Shown here piece by piece: positions 54,134 through 64,000 of a DNA stretch of 64,000 nt. Numbering within the stretch: the stretch's first letter is position 1; each line of letters begins with the position of its first letter. This stretch comes from Flaveria trinervia (Eukaryota; Streptophyta; Magnoliopsida; Asterales; Asteraceae), in the NCBI GenBank assembly GCA_025506515.1, contig CM046457.1:41287541-41351540 (forward strand). The letters run 5' to 3'. The notes beneath the pieces are model-generated. The model made no database searches. It was not told the origin of the DNA and saw only the letters and a list, made by a program, of their open reading frames with translations. The position numbers were made by a program, and so were the translations under genes.

Positions 54134-57100
54134 ATGGCGTCTATGCAATTAAACCGCGACACAACTGTGTTGCCTACCTCACCAAATCGCCCATCTGGAC
54201 TAAGTTCGATACTGCTATCGATCTTATGGTTCAGTCCCAATACAACACGGCATTTCTTCTGAATCCCATCTTACATGCCGAATCCTTGCACCAATTTTGG
54301 ATGAACGTTACTGTTACCACTGGGGAGAACACACACCATCCCTCCAGTCGGTCGTCAACAACAAAGAAGTAGTCATCACTCCTGCAATAATCCACCAAAT
54401 TCTTCACTGAATGATGCTAGTTCTCCTGCTGGATATCCGAAGGGCACCATAGATCTATCCTTTGCTCAACATGGATATCAAGGCGATCTCAGTGCCTCCA
54501 CTATCCTGAAGAAACACTTTAATGACGCTGAGCGCCTAATCTTTCACATGGTGAATGTATGTTTGGCCCCTAAGACGTCGTCTTGGGATCAAATGTCGAC
54601 AAATGGCAGCAGGTAATGTATTCTATTCTTGAGCAACAACCACTTAATTTTTCTGAAATAATATTTTTAGAGCTCAAGGATATGGCTCAAAAACTAACTG
54701 CCAACCGTTGGATACTATATCCACGGTTCATAATGGCCATCATTACAAACCAGCTTAATGCTGAGGGACTTGTTGGCTTGGGAGTCCCTGCTACGGCTGT
54801 TCTGCCGGAAGTATACTCCCGGCACAACTCTGACCGGACACTCAAATGGCTGCCAAGCTGCGAAAACCCACGCAGCTGGAACCCACAGCCACCACCTCAA
54901 AATCCAAAGTCCCCACCAACCCACCAAAAAGAACCAAAACGGCTACTCAGGGAATTGAGTCCCCTGAGGATGCCCCTGCAACACAAACGCAGGATATATC
55001 CACTAGTTCAAACCCCCTAGTGGATACAATGACTCCTCCAGCCATAGCCGCTCAGGCTTCCTCTCAACAGGTGCCTGCAGCAACCACACAAGGGCACCTA
55101 CACATCTGGGATCTTCCTCACTTGAGGAGATTGCCATTGAAGAGCACCAACCTCCCCAGGTTCACACTGTTTCTATCCCCTCACCCCAAACAACCGCCCC
55201 TCACAGCCCAACTTTAATAGTTGCACAAGTGCTGACTCAATTGTACTCCTCACCCCCTCCCCTAAACCACTTACTACTGGGAATACCTCTACAATTAGGG
55301 GGAGGAACACAGTGCACTTGAGAACCCACAGCACAGGGGTTTTCCACTTCTATCTCCTGGTGTAGACAAGGAGCTTAGAAGATCTAGTGAGGCTGCCACC
55401 CCTCTGACTCAGCACATGACCAAGTGAGGCTGGTAACATTGCTAAGACCTCACTATAGGCAACAGCCGATGATGGACATTGTCCTGAGGCTGGAAGTCCC
55501 CAGTACCAAGCACAAGGGGCACATGCACCAACTGGTCTACACCCAGTGCATGTAATCCTGCTCTAAGCAGGAGGTCAGATGATTCAGCTTCGGCTGATGA
55601 TGACCTGGGCTTTTTCTATGATGTTCTTGCCCAGAACACAATCCTTGACGAGAAAGTCAGTAGGCTGCAAAACCTACTTGACCAACTCTCACAAGGAGAA
55701 AGACCATCTGCCTCTACCCACCCACAGATGGCACCTTCACTTGAAGGCTTCCCAAACACTGAGCCACTCCAAACTCAACCACCTGCCTCTGCTTCAGGCC
55801 CTACTTCTCAGGAACAGAACCCTCCTGAGCAAATAGGTGCTGTACTCCAAAATTCCCTCCCTCTCATCACACCCAATCACTGATATAGTGACCAAAGCCA
55901 TTGATGAGAGGCTTTCCTCCACTTTACAGCCCTTGGTTGATGCTGCTGTCCAAAAGACTATTTCTGCGGTACAAACCCTTCCTCCAATGCATCCAAAAGG
56001 GGAGAGTACTGCAGTGAAAGAAAAGAAGAGGAAAAGATCCGAGGAAAAGAAGGAAGCGAAGCAAGCCCAAAAGGAGGAGAAGGAACAGCAACCAATGCTC
56101 ACCTACAAGCGAAAGAAAGGTGCTGATGAGCACATTGCTGAAGATAAAGCCTTGGAGCTACTTGATAAAAGAGCTGATGCTGAACACAGCAGATCAATGG
56201 ACAACATCATTGATCAGCTGTTTAGGCAAGGCCATGACACCAATAAACTTGACTCTGAGATTCGACGACTAGAGATTGAAGAAATCCAGAATAGATGGGC
56301 AAGTTATGAAGTGTTAGAAAGAGAAAGGCTTGAAATCATGATAAGATTTATTGCAAAATATCTTTGAAGATCAATGATTGAAATCAAAGCTTGGTCCAGG
56401 ACAGTATCTTGGCAATCACCACCAAGATCTGTTCGTCTGAAGCATATACTAAGGGGCTTGTTATTGAAGCTTTGAATGAAGCGGGTGCTGGGAGCAGGAC
56501 TGAGCTAGCCAAGCAATCAAAAGCCACACTCACCTCAAGGATGCTAGAACAGCCTGTCAACATTCCCACACCAAACCACCCAAAACACAACCCACCAAAC
56601 CAACTCCCTTACCCTCAAAACCCATAGCCGATGATATACCCTTGAAGAAGAAGAGAAGGATATTGAGGCTAGAAGATATGAGAAGAAGATGATGAAGACA
56701 GGCTGCCGCTCTCAGCTGTGATTCAGTTGCCTACAGCCACAAGTCACTCCTCAGCAATTACTCCTGAAGTCCAGAGACAAATAGTTAAAGTGAAGCTAGA
56801 AGAAGAAGAGCTTCATAACAGCATGATGAGGAATTGCTGAAGAGAGTTGACAAAGCTTATGCAGCCACATCTTCTATCATCAATATGAAAAAGCAAGCCC
56901 TCAGACTTTACACTCTCAGGCATACCTTTCAATATCAAAAGGAAAGAGTGAGGATTTGGCCTGATCCCAGGGTCTCTCACATAATTCATAAGAAAAATAT
57001 ACCTCAGAGATACATTGGCCAGGTGAAAAGATCGTAGATGAAGTGATCTCTCTGGTCTTTGTAGTTTCACCCTGGGAAATCCTAGAAGACTTCAAGAAGC

Positions 57101-57392
57101 CTACAAAGCTAATCTAACCCCTCAGAAGATGCTGGAAAACAAAATAGTGAAAAAGGGTTAGTTTACAAGAGGCTTGAGGAAGTCAGGAAAAATGAGCTCC
57201 AGTTGTTCCTAGAGGGTAATCACCCGGATGAGTTTGCTTACAGAATAATAACAACTGTGGAGCTAAAGAATGGGAAACAGCCCAAATACCTGTCTGAGTA
57301 TTATGGCCTGAATCATTGTTTGAAGGAGGTGCTGAAGAGCTAACCTTGAGGCCTACACAAGAGAGTCGTACAGACTCATTATGGGGAAGTGA
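54134..57392 (+). pseudogene. M3 additional ORF (broken)
   Basis: ATGGCGTCTATGCAATTAAA matches the M2 start, but one base is lost just after, so homology continues in another frame: PRHNCVAYLTKSPIW, LHQFWMNVTVT (FW motif) and NRWILYPRFIMAIITNQL. A Pro/Thr-rich middle and a Lys-rich tract (EKKRKRSEEKKEAKQAQKEE) follow. RRLEIEEIQNRWASYEVLER is open at 55837-56367. The RVDKAYAATSSIINMKKQAL block and the terminal YRLIMGK with TGA at 57390 complete it. Many indels. The domain order equals M2, supporting a real ancestral protein of about 1,100 residues. Confidence 0.82.
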
Positions 57393-57594
57393 ATCTCATG
57401 AATGGGATAACAACTCTGTGTCCTGTTCCCCAAAACAGAGTTCCCATTCATACTCTGCCAAACAAATATTTGAGGTTTCTTCCCAGGCCGGAGCTTACAT
57501 GGGTCATCTTCTCTACTGATCAAGAAGGAAAAAGACCAACACTCTGCCAACAATAAGTGGGACATCGATAATTTAGAGGTTTCGGCTGCATTGG

Positions 57595-57607
57595 TTCAGG
57601 GGGAGTT
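57595..57607 (+). other. M3 polypurine tract
   Basis: TCAGGGGGAGTTT directly before the LTR start TGTTGGACC. Confidence 0.9.
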
Positions 57608-58510
57608 TGTTGGACCAAAAGAACCAATGAGCCAAGATCAGAAAACCTCTAAGTCCCACATGGTATCACAACAACTGCTGAAAGACTCATCAGTAGTTTG
57701 ACAAGTGCTGAAGACTTCAACAGCTGAAGATCAAGTGCTGAAGACTTCAACAGCTGAAGAACTAAAGTGCTGAAGTACAACAGCTGAAGAACACAAGTAC
57801 TGAAGCTGAAAGACCTAAGTACTGAAGTACAACAGCTGAAGAGTTTACAAGTGCTGAAGATCAACAACTGATGTACAAAGCCTGAAGACAAAGACTGAAG
57901 ACATCAGCTGATGATATCTACTGAAGTCATCAGCTGATGAAACATCTGAAGGTCAAAGTCTGAAGATCAAGTACTGAAGCGTCAGTAGTTTGTCACAACT
58001 GCTGAAGAGTATTTCTTCAGTAGTTGTGATATCAGTAGTTTTATATTTCTTGTTTCAGTAGTTTTATGTTTCAGTAATTTTGTAAAACGACTGAAGAGCT
58101 TGTTCTTCAGTCGTTGTAGCTTCAGTAGTTTTATATTTTGTACTTAACATGCTGATATGTTCTCAGTAGTTGTGAACATTTCAGTAGTTTGTTAAGAATT
58201 AGTTATTTTTGTATTAGATCTGCCAGTTGTCACTTTCCGTGATAACAGCAGTGATTGTTGCACTCTATATAAGGAGTGACAACTTATTGTAACGTAGAGG
58301 AATGAAGGGAATGAACGAATGATTTGATTAGAAATATTCTACATCTATAAACATTCCTTGAAATCAGAAATATATATATTCTCTCCCTATAACCGTATCC
58401 GCTCTTAATGCATACAAGTATCGATTGCTTGCTACAATTTGTCTAATTCCTGTTTGTATTCCGCTGCTTTGAATTCTAATACATCAAACTTGTGATCGCT
58501 GATCCTGTCA
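57608..58510 (+). repeat. M3 3' LTR (903 bp)
   Basis: Nearly identical to the 5' LTR: I count seven substitutions and two one-base indels in A runs. It ends GATCCTGTCA against the target duplication. Confidence 0.93.
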
Positions 58511-58515
58511 CCTAG
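58511..58515. repeat. Target site duplication of M3, right copy
   Basis: CCTAG following GATCCTGTCA; M2 pol resumes here with AAAGAACTGTAATTC. Confidence 0.93.
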
Positions 58516-60650
58516 AAAGAACTGTAATTCTCCCATTGCACTCATTTCAAACCTCTTTTTCATTAATTTGGTAAAATCATCACACAACTGGGGATCAGAG
58601 GATGCAAAAATAATATCATCAACATAAATTTGAACAAGTAGCTTATGTTGATCCACCGTCTTAATAAACAAAGTTTTATCTATGGAGCCTCTAGTGAAAT
58701 TATTCTTGAGAAGAAAAGTGGAAAGTGTCTCATACCAGGCTCTAGGAGCTTGTTTCAACCCATAAAGAGCCTTATCAAGTTTATACACCCATTCAGGATG
58801 TTTATTATCCTCAAAACCTGGTGGTTGACACACATAAACTTCTTCTTTTATTTTGCCATATAAAAATGCACTTTTGACATCCATTTGAAAAACTTTAAGA
58901 TGGTGGAATGCAGTATAGGCTAAGAACAATCTAATTGCCTCTAGTCTGGCTACAGGGGCAAAGGTTTCATCATAATCAATACCTTCTTCTTGTGAAACCC
59001 CTGTACAACCAGTCTAGCCTTGTTCTTAACAATAAGCCCATTTTCATCAGTTTTATTCCTAAACACACATTTAGTGCCTATTGCACACTTACCTGGGGGT
59101 AGAGGAACCAGTTCCCACACTTGCTGTTTCTTGAACTGAAGTAGCTAAAGCTGCATGGCTTCAACCCATCCGTTGTCTCTTAAAGCAACATGATAGTTCT
59201 TTGGCTCTAACTGACTGATGAAAAGAGCATAGAAGCAGAAGTTAGACAATTGACTTCTTGTTGAAACTCCAGCATTGATATCACCAATGATTTGAGACAT
59301 TGGGTGATTCGTCAGCTCTTGATAAACAATGATATATGTGCAAGTGTTTGTAGAACCATCAGCAGCAGCAGATGTTGATGCAGACTCTTGAAACCAAGAA
59401 TTTGATGGTAACTCAAAAGATGTAGAGGAATCAGAAATCTCATCAGCATTTGTTGTGGATGGAACTGCTGAAGCTACAGGAACATCAAGTTTAGCAGACT
59501 CAGGCAGTTGGTCACTAAACTTGAAAAGGTGAGTATTGATATTATTATCATCATCATCAATACCACCAGGTGGAAGACCTGCTGCAGAAGATGATTTATC
59601 CACATGATCTGCAATAGCTGGAGATTGATAAGGAACATATGCAGTATGTTCAAATCAAACAACTCCACAGGGTTTTGTGGAATCTTGTCCATTGGAGATC
59701 ATTAAACTTCACATGCAAAGTCTCTTCAACTATCTTTGTTCTGCAGTTGAAAACTCTGTATGCTTTGCAAGTAGATGAATAACCAACAAAATACCCTGCA
59801 TCCACCTTAGGATCAAATTTTTGGAGTTGATCCTTTGTGTTGAGAATAAAACAGGGACACCTAAATGCTTTGAAAAATGAAATTAGAGGAGCCAAGTGAT
59901 GTAGAACTTCATATGGAGTCTTCATCAACCTCTGATTTACTAAGGCTCTATTCTGCACATAGCAAGCTGTGTTAACAGCTTCAGCCCAAAAGGTCAGTGG
60001 CAAACCAGAGTTAGCCAACATAGACCTTGCAGCTTCAATTAGGGTCCTGTTCTTTCTCTCCACAACTCCATTTTGTTCTGGAGTCCTTGGAATGCTAAAC
60101 TGCCTTTTGATTCCCTTGAAAGATAAAATTCATCAAGTGTATGGTTTCTGAATTCAGTTCCATTTTCATTCCTTATACACTTGACTGAAAGGGAATACTA
60201 CTTCTCAATATACAACACAAAGTTGATAATCTTCTGAGCAACCTCATCCTTTGAATGTAGAAAGAAAGTCCATACAAATCTAGAGTAATCATCCACAATT
60301 ACCAGACAGTATTTCTTCTTTGCCATGCTCATCACTCTCACAGGACCAATTAGATCCATATGCAGTAATTGCAAGCAGGCAGTGGACTTAGGCTCTTCAA
60401 TAAGAGGAAATGAGACTTTGTGATGTTTTCCTTTTAAACAAGCAGTGCAGGTTTCATCACAGTGGAACTCCGTTATTGGTAAACCTCTCACTAAACTATT
60501 GTGGATCAGCTGATTCATGTTTTTGAAATTGACATGACCCAGCCTTCTGTGCCACAGTTTAGATTCCTGAGGAGAGGCTTTGGAAAATAGGCAAGGATGG
60601 CCTCTGAGATCTATTTTCTTGGAAAGATCTAAGGCATACACTCTTCCTGT
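58516..60650 (-). pseudogene. pol: M2 pol, first half: integrase and reverse transcriptase N-terminal part
   Basis: In minus order: VYALDLSKKIDLRGHPCLFS, WHRRLGHVNFKNMNQLIHN and the HHCC integrase domain (FHCDETCTACLKGKHH). HMDLIGPV and DDYSRFVWTFFLH form an open 147-codon frame (60641-60198). A frameshift near 60120 is followed by ERKNRTLIEAA (Glu), the C-terminal domain (GYSSTCKAYRVFN) and the linker (59603-59145). The reverse transcriptase up to YVDD (58615-58626) and LQFFLG follows, where M3 cuts in. The 165-codon ORF at 58929-58432 runs artificially into the M3 LTR. Protease would be upstream but is separated by A2. Confidence 0.9.
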
Positions 60651-61572
60651 TGATGGGGTTTAACAAGATTATCAAAGTCCATATAAGCCAATATATATGA
60701 AAACGCAGCAGATAAATAGTTTAAAATCTTGTTAATGTGTAGATTATCAAACTCATTTGTTAAGCTAAACCCAAACCATGGATCCATATATGAAATGCAT
60801 ACAATAAAGATAAACATAGGATGTTTAGAAGACAACCTTTCAAGCTTCAAGAACACGAGTTTGGGGAGATGTAAGAGATGATCTTTGTGGCTGAATCTTC
60901 AAGCAAGAAGACCTCAAGAGATGATACCCACAAGCTTCCTTCAAACACCCACTTGCTAGGTTGTGAAGCACCAACTTGAAAGCCCTTCTCTACAATCATT
61001 TTTCAGCCAAGAACCCTTGATTCCAAGCTGAAAATCAGCCTTGTTTCAGCTTCAAAAACCGTTTTTGAGAGAGAGAGGAGAGGATTTTTGCTCTTGTGTG
61101 TGAGAGAGAAAAGTGTGTTTGGTTGGAAGAGTGTTAGATGGATCAAATGCTTTCATGTTACAAGAAACAAAAGGGATTCCCAAGGCCAAGGGGGCGGCCG
61201 AAAATTGGGACCCTTTTGTTGTTCCCTCCCATTTTAATTCATTTGTAAAAACACTTTGTTTTTATAAAATTAAAACCAATTTTAATTTTATAAAATACAA
61301 CACACTTTTGTTTTATATTACTTAAACAATTTAAATAATAAAACAACTAACATCTCATGAACAAATTATCCATATAATATTGTTCATTTACAAAAGCAAT
61401 GATTTAGAAAACCCGGTTTCTAAATTGGTGCTAATATTTATTTGTGTGATCTTATCAGCGAATAAATATTTATCGGTGTTTGTTTGACTTGTTATTCGGT
61501 ATGACCCGACTTGGATCATATCACACTAGCCACATGAATTTAATATGTATCTTGGGCAGATGTATACCTTCA
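60651..61572 (-). repeat. A2 3' LTR (922 bp)
   Basis: In minus orientation it runs from TGAAGGTATACATCTGCCC, right after the polypurine tract GCAAGTGGGAGAT (61573-61585), to AAACCCCATCA. It includes ATGATCCAAGTCGGGTCATA, a GGCCGCCCCC tract, a CTCTCTCTC leader and TGCTGCGTTTTCATATAT. The A1 copy has only its first 166 bp. Confidence 0.82.
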
Positions 61573-61585
61573 ATCTCCCACTTGC

Positions 61586-62339
61586 ACAAGATTCATAGAA
61601 AATTGATGTAAGTAGCAAATAACGCCTAGCAACGGTTTGCTACCCCTAATGTATATGATTAACTGCCATTCAATAACATCATCTCCTTCAAGTACCATAC
61701 TTGAAATGTTTTAGGTGAATTAATCATCCATCCTTTTGTTACAGATGTCATGTTAAATCCCAGAGACACAGAATTGTCATTCTCCGATGATTTAACTTTA
61801 ACAGGCCTTAGTCATCTAACTCTCAACAAATAAGAGGAACAAATTCCATCTTGACTACATATGTCTCTTACAATCGCCTTATATCATACCTGAACCTAGC
61901 CTTATGTACTGTTAATTTTACATAACAGCAAAGAACTAAGTCAAAATATAATACTTGGTGAATATCAAGACCCTATATGTATCTCAGGTCTAAGGATAAA
62001 ATGATATTCGCCTTTACTCAATGTCTCTTATGACTAATCATTAAGATTCCATGCAGAGACAATTGAGAGCGGGTCAGTCCAATATCTATATCCCATAGAT
62101 ATCAATGAACTTTGGTAGCAACAACTTGCTTTATATTCATACCTTATGAATATCAACCAATCCAAGTTCATTATAGTCTTACATTCATAGTTGTTCCTAC
62201 AAGTATGATCGACCACGGACGTTTAGAATAACTTGCTTATTCACGGATTTAAACATGCTAAAAGAATGAACAAATGAAAATTATAAACATATAATTAAGT
62301 TAAATAACATAAGTTCCAATATCCAAATACAAAATTTGA
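61586..62339 (-). other. A2 3' untranslated region
   Basis: About 750 bp between the pol stop and the polypurine tract without an ORF, closely similar to A1 678-1427. The similarity seems as high as in the coding part, which suggests a functional RNA region or recent common ancestry. Confidence 0.7.
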
Positions 62340-64000
62340 TCAAGTCCAATCACTAGAATATTGAAGTCCTAAGGCACAAGTATGGCTTTCATGTTTTGAC
62401 CTATCTAGGAGCTTCGTGAGTGGATCCGCAATGTTTTGATCAGTGTGAACTTGCGAATACATATCTTTCCCTTTTCAACTTCATCCCTTATGTAGTTGAA
62501 TCTCCGTTCAATGTGCCGAGTCTTTTGATGAGCACGAGGTTCTTTGATTTGAGCAATCGCACCCTCGTTGTCACAAAAGATCTCTAGGGGGTCTTGAATG
62601 GTAGCAACACCCCTAGATCAGCAATGAATTTCCTAAGCCACGCAGCTTCTTGAGCTGCCAATGAAGTGGCGATGTATTCTGATTCTGTTGTAGATAGTGC
62701 CACCACATCTTGCTTTGAGCTCTTCCAAGAGACTGCTCCTCCATTCATAATGAAGACATATCCCGACTGTGATCGAGTATCATCTCGATCAGTTTGGAAA
62801 CTCGCATCCGTGTAACCCTTTACAACGAGTTCCTCCTCACCAGATCCATATATTAAGAACATATCCTTAGTATTCCTAAGATATTTCAAAATACTCTTAA
62901 CAGCCATCCAATGACTGTTACCAGGGTTCTGCTGATATCTACTTGTCATGCTCAGAGCACATGACACGTCCGGCCTAGTACATATCATTGCATACATGAT
63001 GGATCCTATAGCAGATGCATATGGGACTCCATTCATTCTTTCTTGTTCAACCTTTGAACTAGGACATTGAGATGAGCTCAATATAGTCCCCTTTTGAATA
63101 GGTACCAAACCTTTCTTAGAATTCTCCATCTTGAACCTTTTCAAGATCTTTTCAATGTATGCACTTTGGTTTAAACCTATCAACCGCCTTGATCTATCTC
63201 TGTAGATCTTTATTCCCAAGATATAGGTGGCTTCACCAAGATCTTTAATGGAAAAGCAGCTTCCAAGCCAGGTTTTTACACCTTCCAAGGTTGGAATGTC
63301 ATTTCCAAATAGCAGAATGTCATCGACATATAACACCAGGAAAGTAATAATGCTCCCACTAGCTTTCTTATACACACAAGCTTCATCAGCGTTTTTGATG
63401 AAACCAAATTTCTTTACTTCATCATCAAAACGGTGATTCCAACTTCTTGATGCTTGTTTCAATCCATAGATTCTTTAACTAGCATACCTTGTTAGGATGT
63501 TTTGGATCGACAAAACCTTCAGGTTGTTTCATATGGACATCTTCCTCAAGATATCCATTAAGGAAAGCGGTTTTGACATTCATTTGCCAAATCTCATAGT
63601 CATAATATGCTGCTATGGCAACAATATCCTAATAGACTTTAGCATTGCCACAGGCGAGAAAGTTTCATCATAATCAACTCCTTGAGTTTGAGTAAAACCT
63701 TTCGCTACAAGTCTAGCTTTATAAGTATCCAAGTTTCCATGCATATCGGTTTTCTTCTTGAAAACCCACTTACTCCCAACTATCTTGGACTTAAGAGGTG
63801 GTGTAACCAATTCCCAAACTTGGTTATCATACATGGATTGCATCTCAACGTTCATGGCCTCTTGCCATTTGTCAAAATCAGGTTTTGACATTGCATCATG
63901 GTATGTGGTTGGTTCATCCGAATGTACCACATAGCATCCATCCATGAAAAATCCATATCTCTCAGGAGGAATACTAGTTCTACCAGATCTTCGAACGTTT
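62340..64000 (-). pseudogene. pol: A2 pol: reverse transcriptase and RNase H (broken)
   Basis: From the right edge inward: a Copia linker and reverse transcriptase start (WQEAMNVEMQSMYDNQVWEL, RLVAKGFTQTQGVDYDETFS), a frameshift near 63615 and a stop near 63475. A 292-codon open stretch (63462-62584) follows with LVLYVDDILLFGN (YVDD at 63319-63330), YASAIGSIMYAMICTRPD and RNase H (YTDASFQTDRDD, STTESEY). A frameshift near 62590 leaves the RNase H tail (CDNEGAIAQIKEPRAHQK, RHIERRFNYIRD) in another frame to the TGA at 62340-62342. Gag, protease and integrase lie outside the window. Confidence 0.9.

Larger units (their letters stand above)
46116..58510 (+). mobile_element. M3: complete SIRE-like Copia element inserted in M2 (12.4 kb)
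   Basis: It contains a 5' LTR (46116-47016), primer-binding site, gag, protease, integrase, reverse transcriptase, RNase H (to 53372), hairpin array, additional ORF (54134-57392), polypurine tract and 3' LTR (57608-58510). The target duplication CCTAG is perfect. The LTRs differ at seven bases and two single-base indels by hand count, so it is the youngest datable insertion here. In contrast, gag, pol and the additional ORF are broken in many places. Confidence 0.94.
39857..60650 (-). mobile_element. M2: SIRE-like Copia element, split by M3, entered by A2
   Basis: Minus orientation. The 3' LTR is 39857-40719, the additional ORF 44283-40942, and RNase H plus the reverse transcriptase end 46115-45284. 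After M3, the reverse transcriptase start, integrase and GAG-pre-integrase occupy 60650-58516. Protease, gag and the 5' LTR would lie to the right of A2, outside the window. It sits inside the S3 additional ORF. It is the best template for the family because it keeps the complete spacer and additional ORF start. Confidence 0.88.
60651..64000 (-). mobile_element. A2: Copia element inserted in M2, 3' part only
   Basis: Its 3' LTR terminus TAAACCCCATCA abuts M2 pol exactly at 60650, inside the homologue of M1 sequence ACTCTTCCTGTCCTG, so it is an insertion into M2. 3' LTR, polypurine tract, long 3' UTR and pol run off the right edge. The other end and the target duplication are outside the window. 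It belongs to the same family as A1. Confidence 0.88.

Noticed and set aside
58432..58510. Fusion of M2 reverse transcriptase with a 27-residue tail
   Set aside because: The tail is read from the M3 LTR that interrupts the gene; it is an artefact of the insertion.
61113..61325. 70-codon ORF near the right end
   Set aside because: It runs antisense through the A2 LTR and ends in AT-rich sequence.

Overview
The window is plant nuclear DNA, most likely from a eudicot and probably an asterid of the Asteraceae type. It consists almost entirely of nested LTR retrotransposons; I found no host gene, rRNA, tRNA or CRISPR array. The plant call rests on Ty1/Copia polyproteins (CCHC Gag, DSG protease, integrase, YVDD reverse transcriptase, RNase H), plant initiator-Met-tRNA primer sites and polypurine tracts of the AGGGGGAG type. 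The Asteraceae hint comes only from my memory of similar extra-ORF proteins in that family.

Labels used below. A1 and A2 are two copies of one Copia family with a 0.75 kb 3' UTR (left edge on +, right edge on -). S1, S2 and S3 are three old, 5'-truncated SIRE/Maximus-like Copia elements on +. M1, M2 and M3 are three members of one large SIRE-like family whose LTRs begin TGTTGGACC (M1 and M2 on -, M3 on +). G1 is a lone LTR of probable Gypsy type.

Layout: A1 tail (1-1605); S1 (1606-14178); LTR remnant (14179-14836); S2 first half (14837-19743); M1 inserted in S2 (19744-30958, target duplication TGAAT); S2 second half (30964-35244); an S1-type LTR (35248-35859); S3 pol tail and spacer (35860-37084); G1 (37085-39205); S3 extra ORF (39363-39856); M2 3' part (39857-46115); M3 inserted in M2 (46116-58510, target duplication CCTAG); M2 continued (58511-60650); A2 inserted in M2 (60651 to beyond the right edge). 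Inferred order: the S elements and A1 first, then G1, M1 and M2, then M3 and A2. M3 LTRs differ by about 7 substitutions in 0.9 kb. M1 LTRs differ by a few percent.

All S and M elements carry an additional ORF (aORF) downstream of pol, about 1,100 codons when readable. It has an N-terminal domain with a (P)KHN-type start, an FW motif and an (L/M)YPRF motif, followed by acidic, proline/threonine-rich and helical segments. The most interesting signal is non-coding. Between pol and the aORF, element after element shows an array of short inverted-repeat words, then a TATA-like box, then a pyrimidine-rich leader and the aORF ATG. In S1 and S2 there is also a plausible 5' splice site and a strong 3' splice site right at the ATG. 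In the S1 and M families the array uses the same words as the U3 array of the element's own LTR. I read this as a recurrent internal promoter module for the aORF; it is an inference from sequence only.

Nearly every coding region is broken by frameshifts or nonsense codons. The longest uninterrupted frame is the M1 gag.
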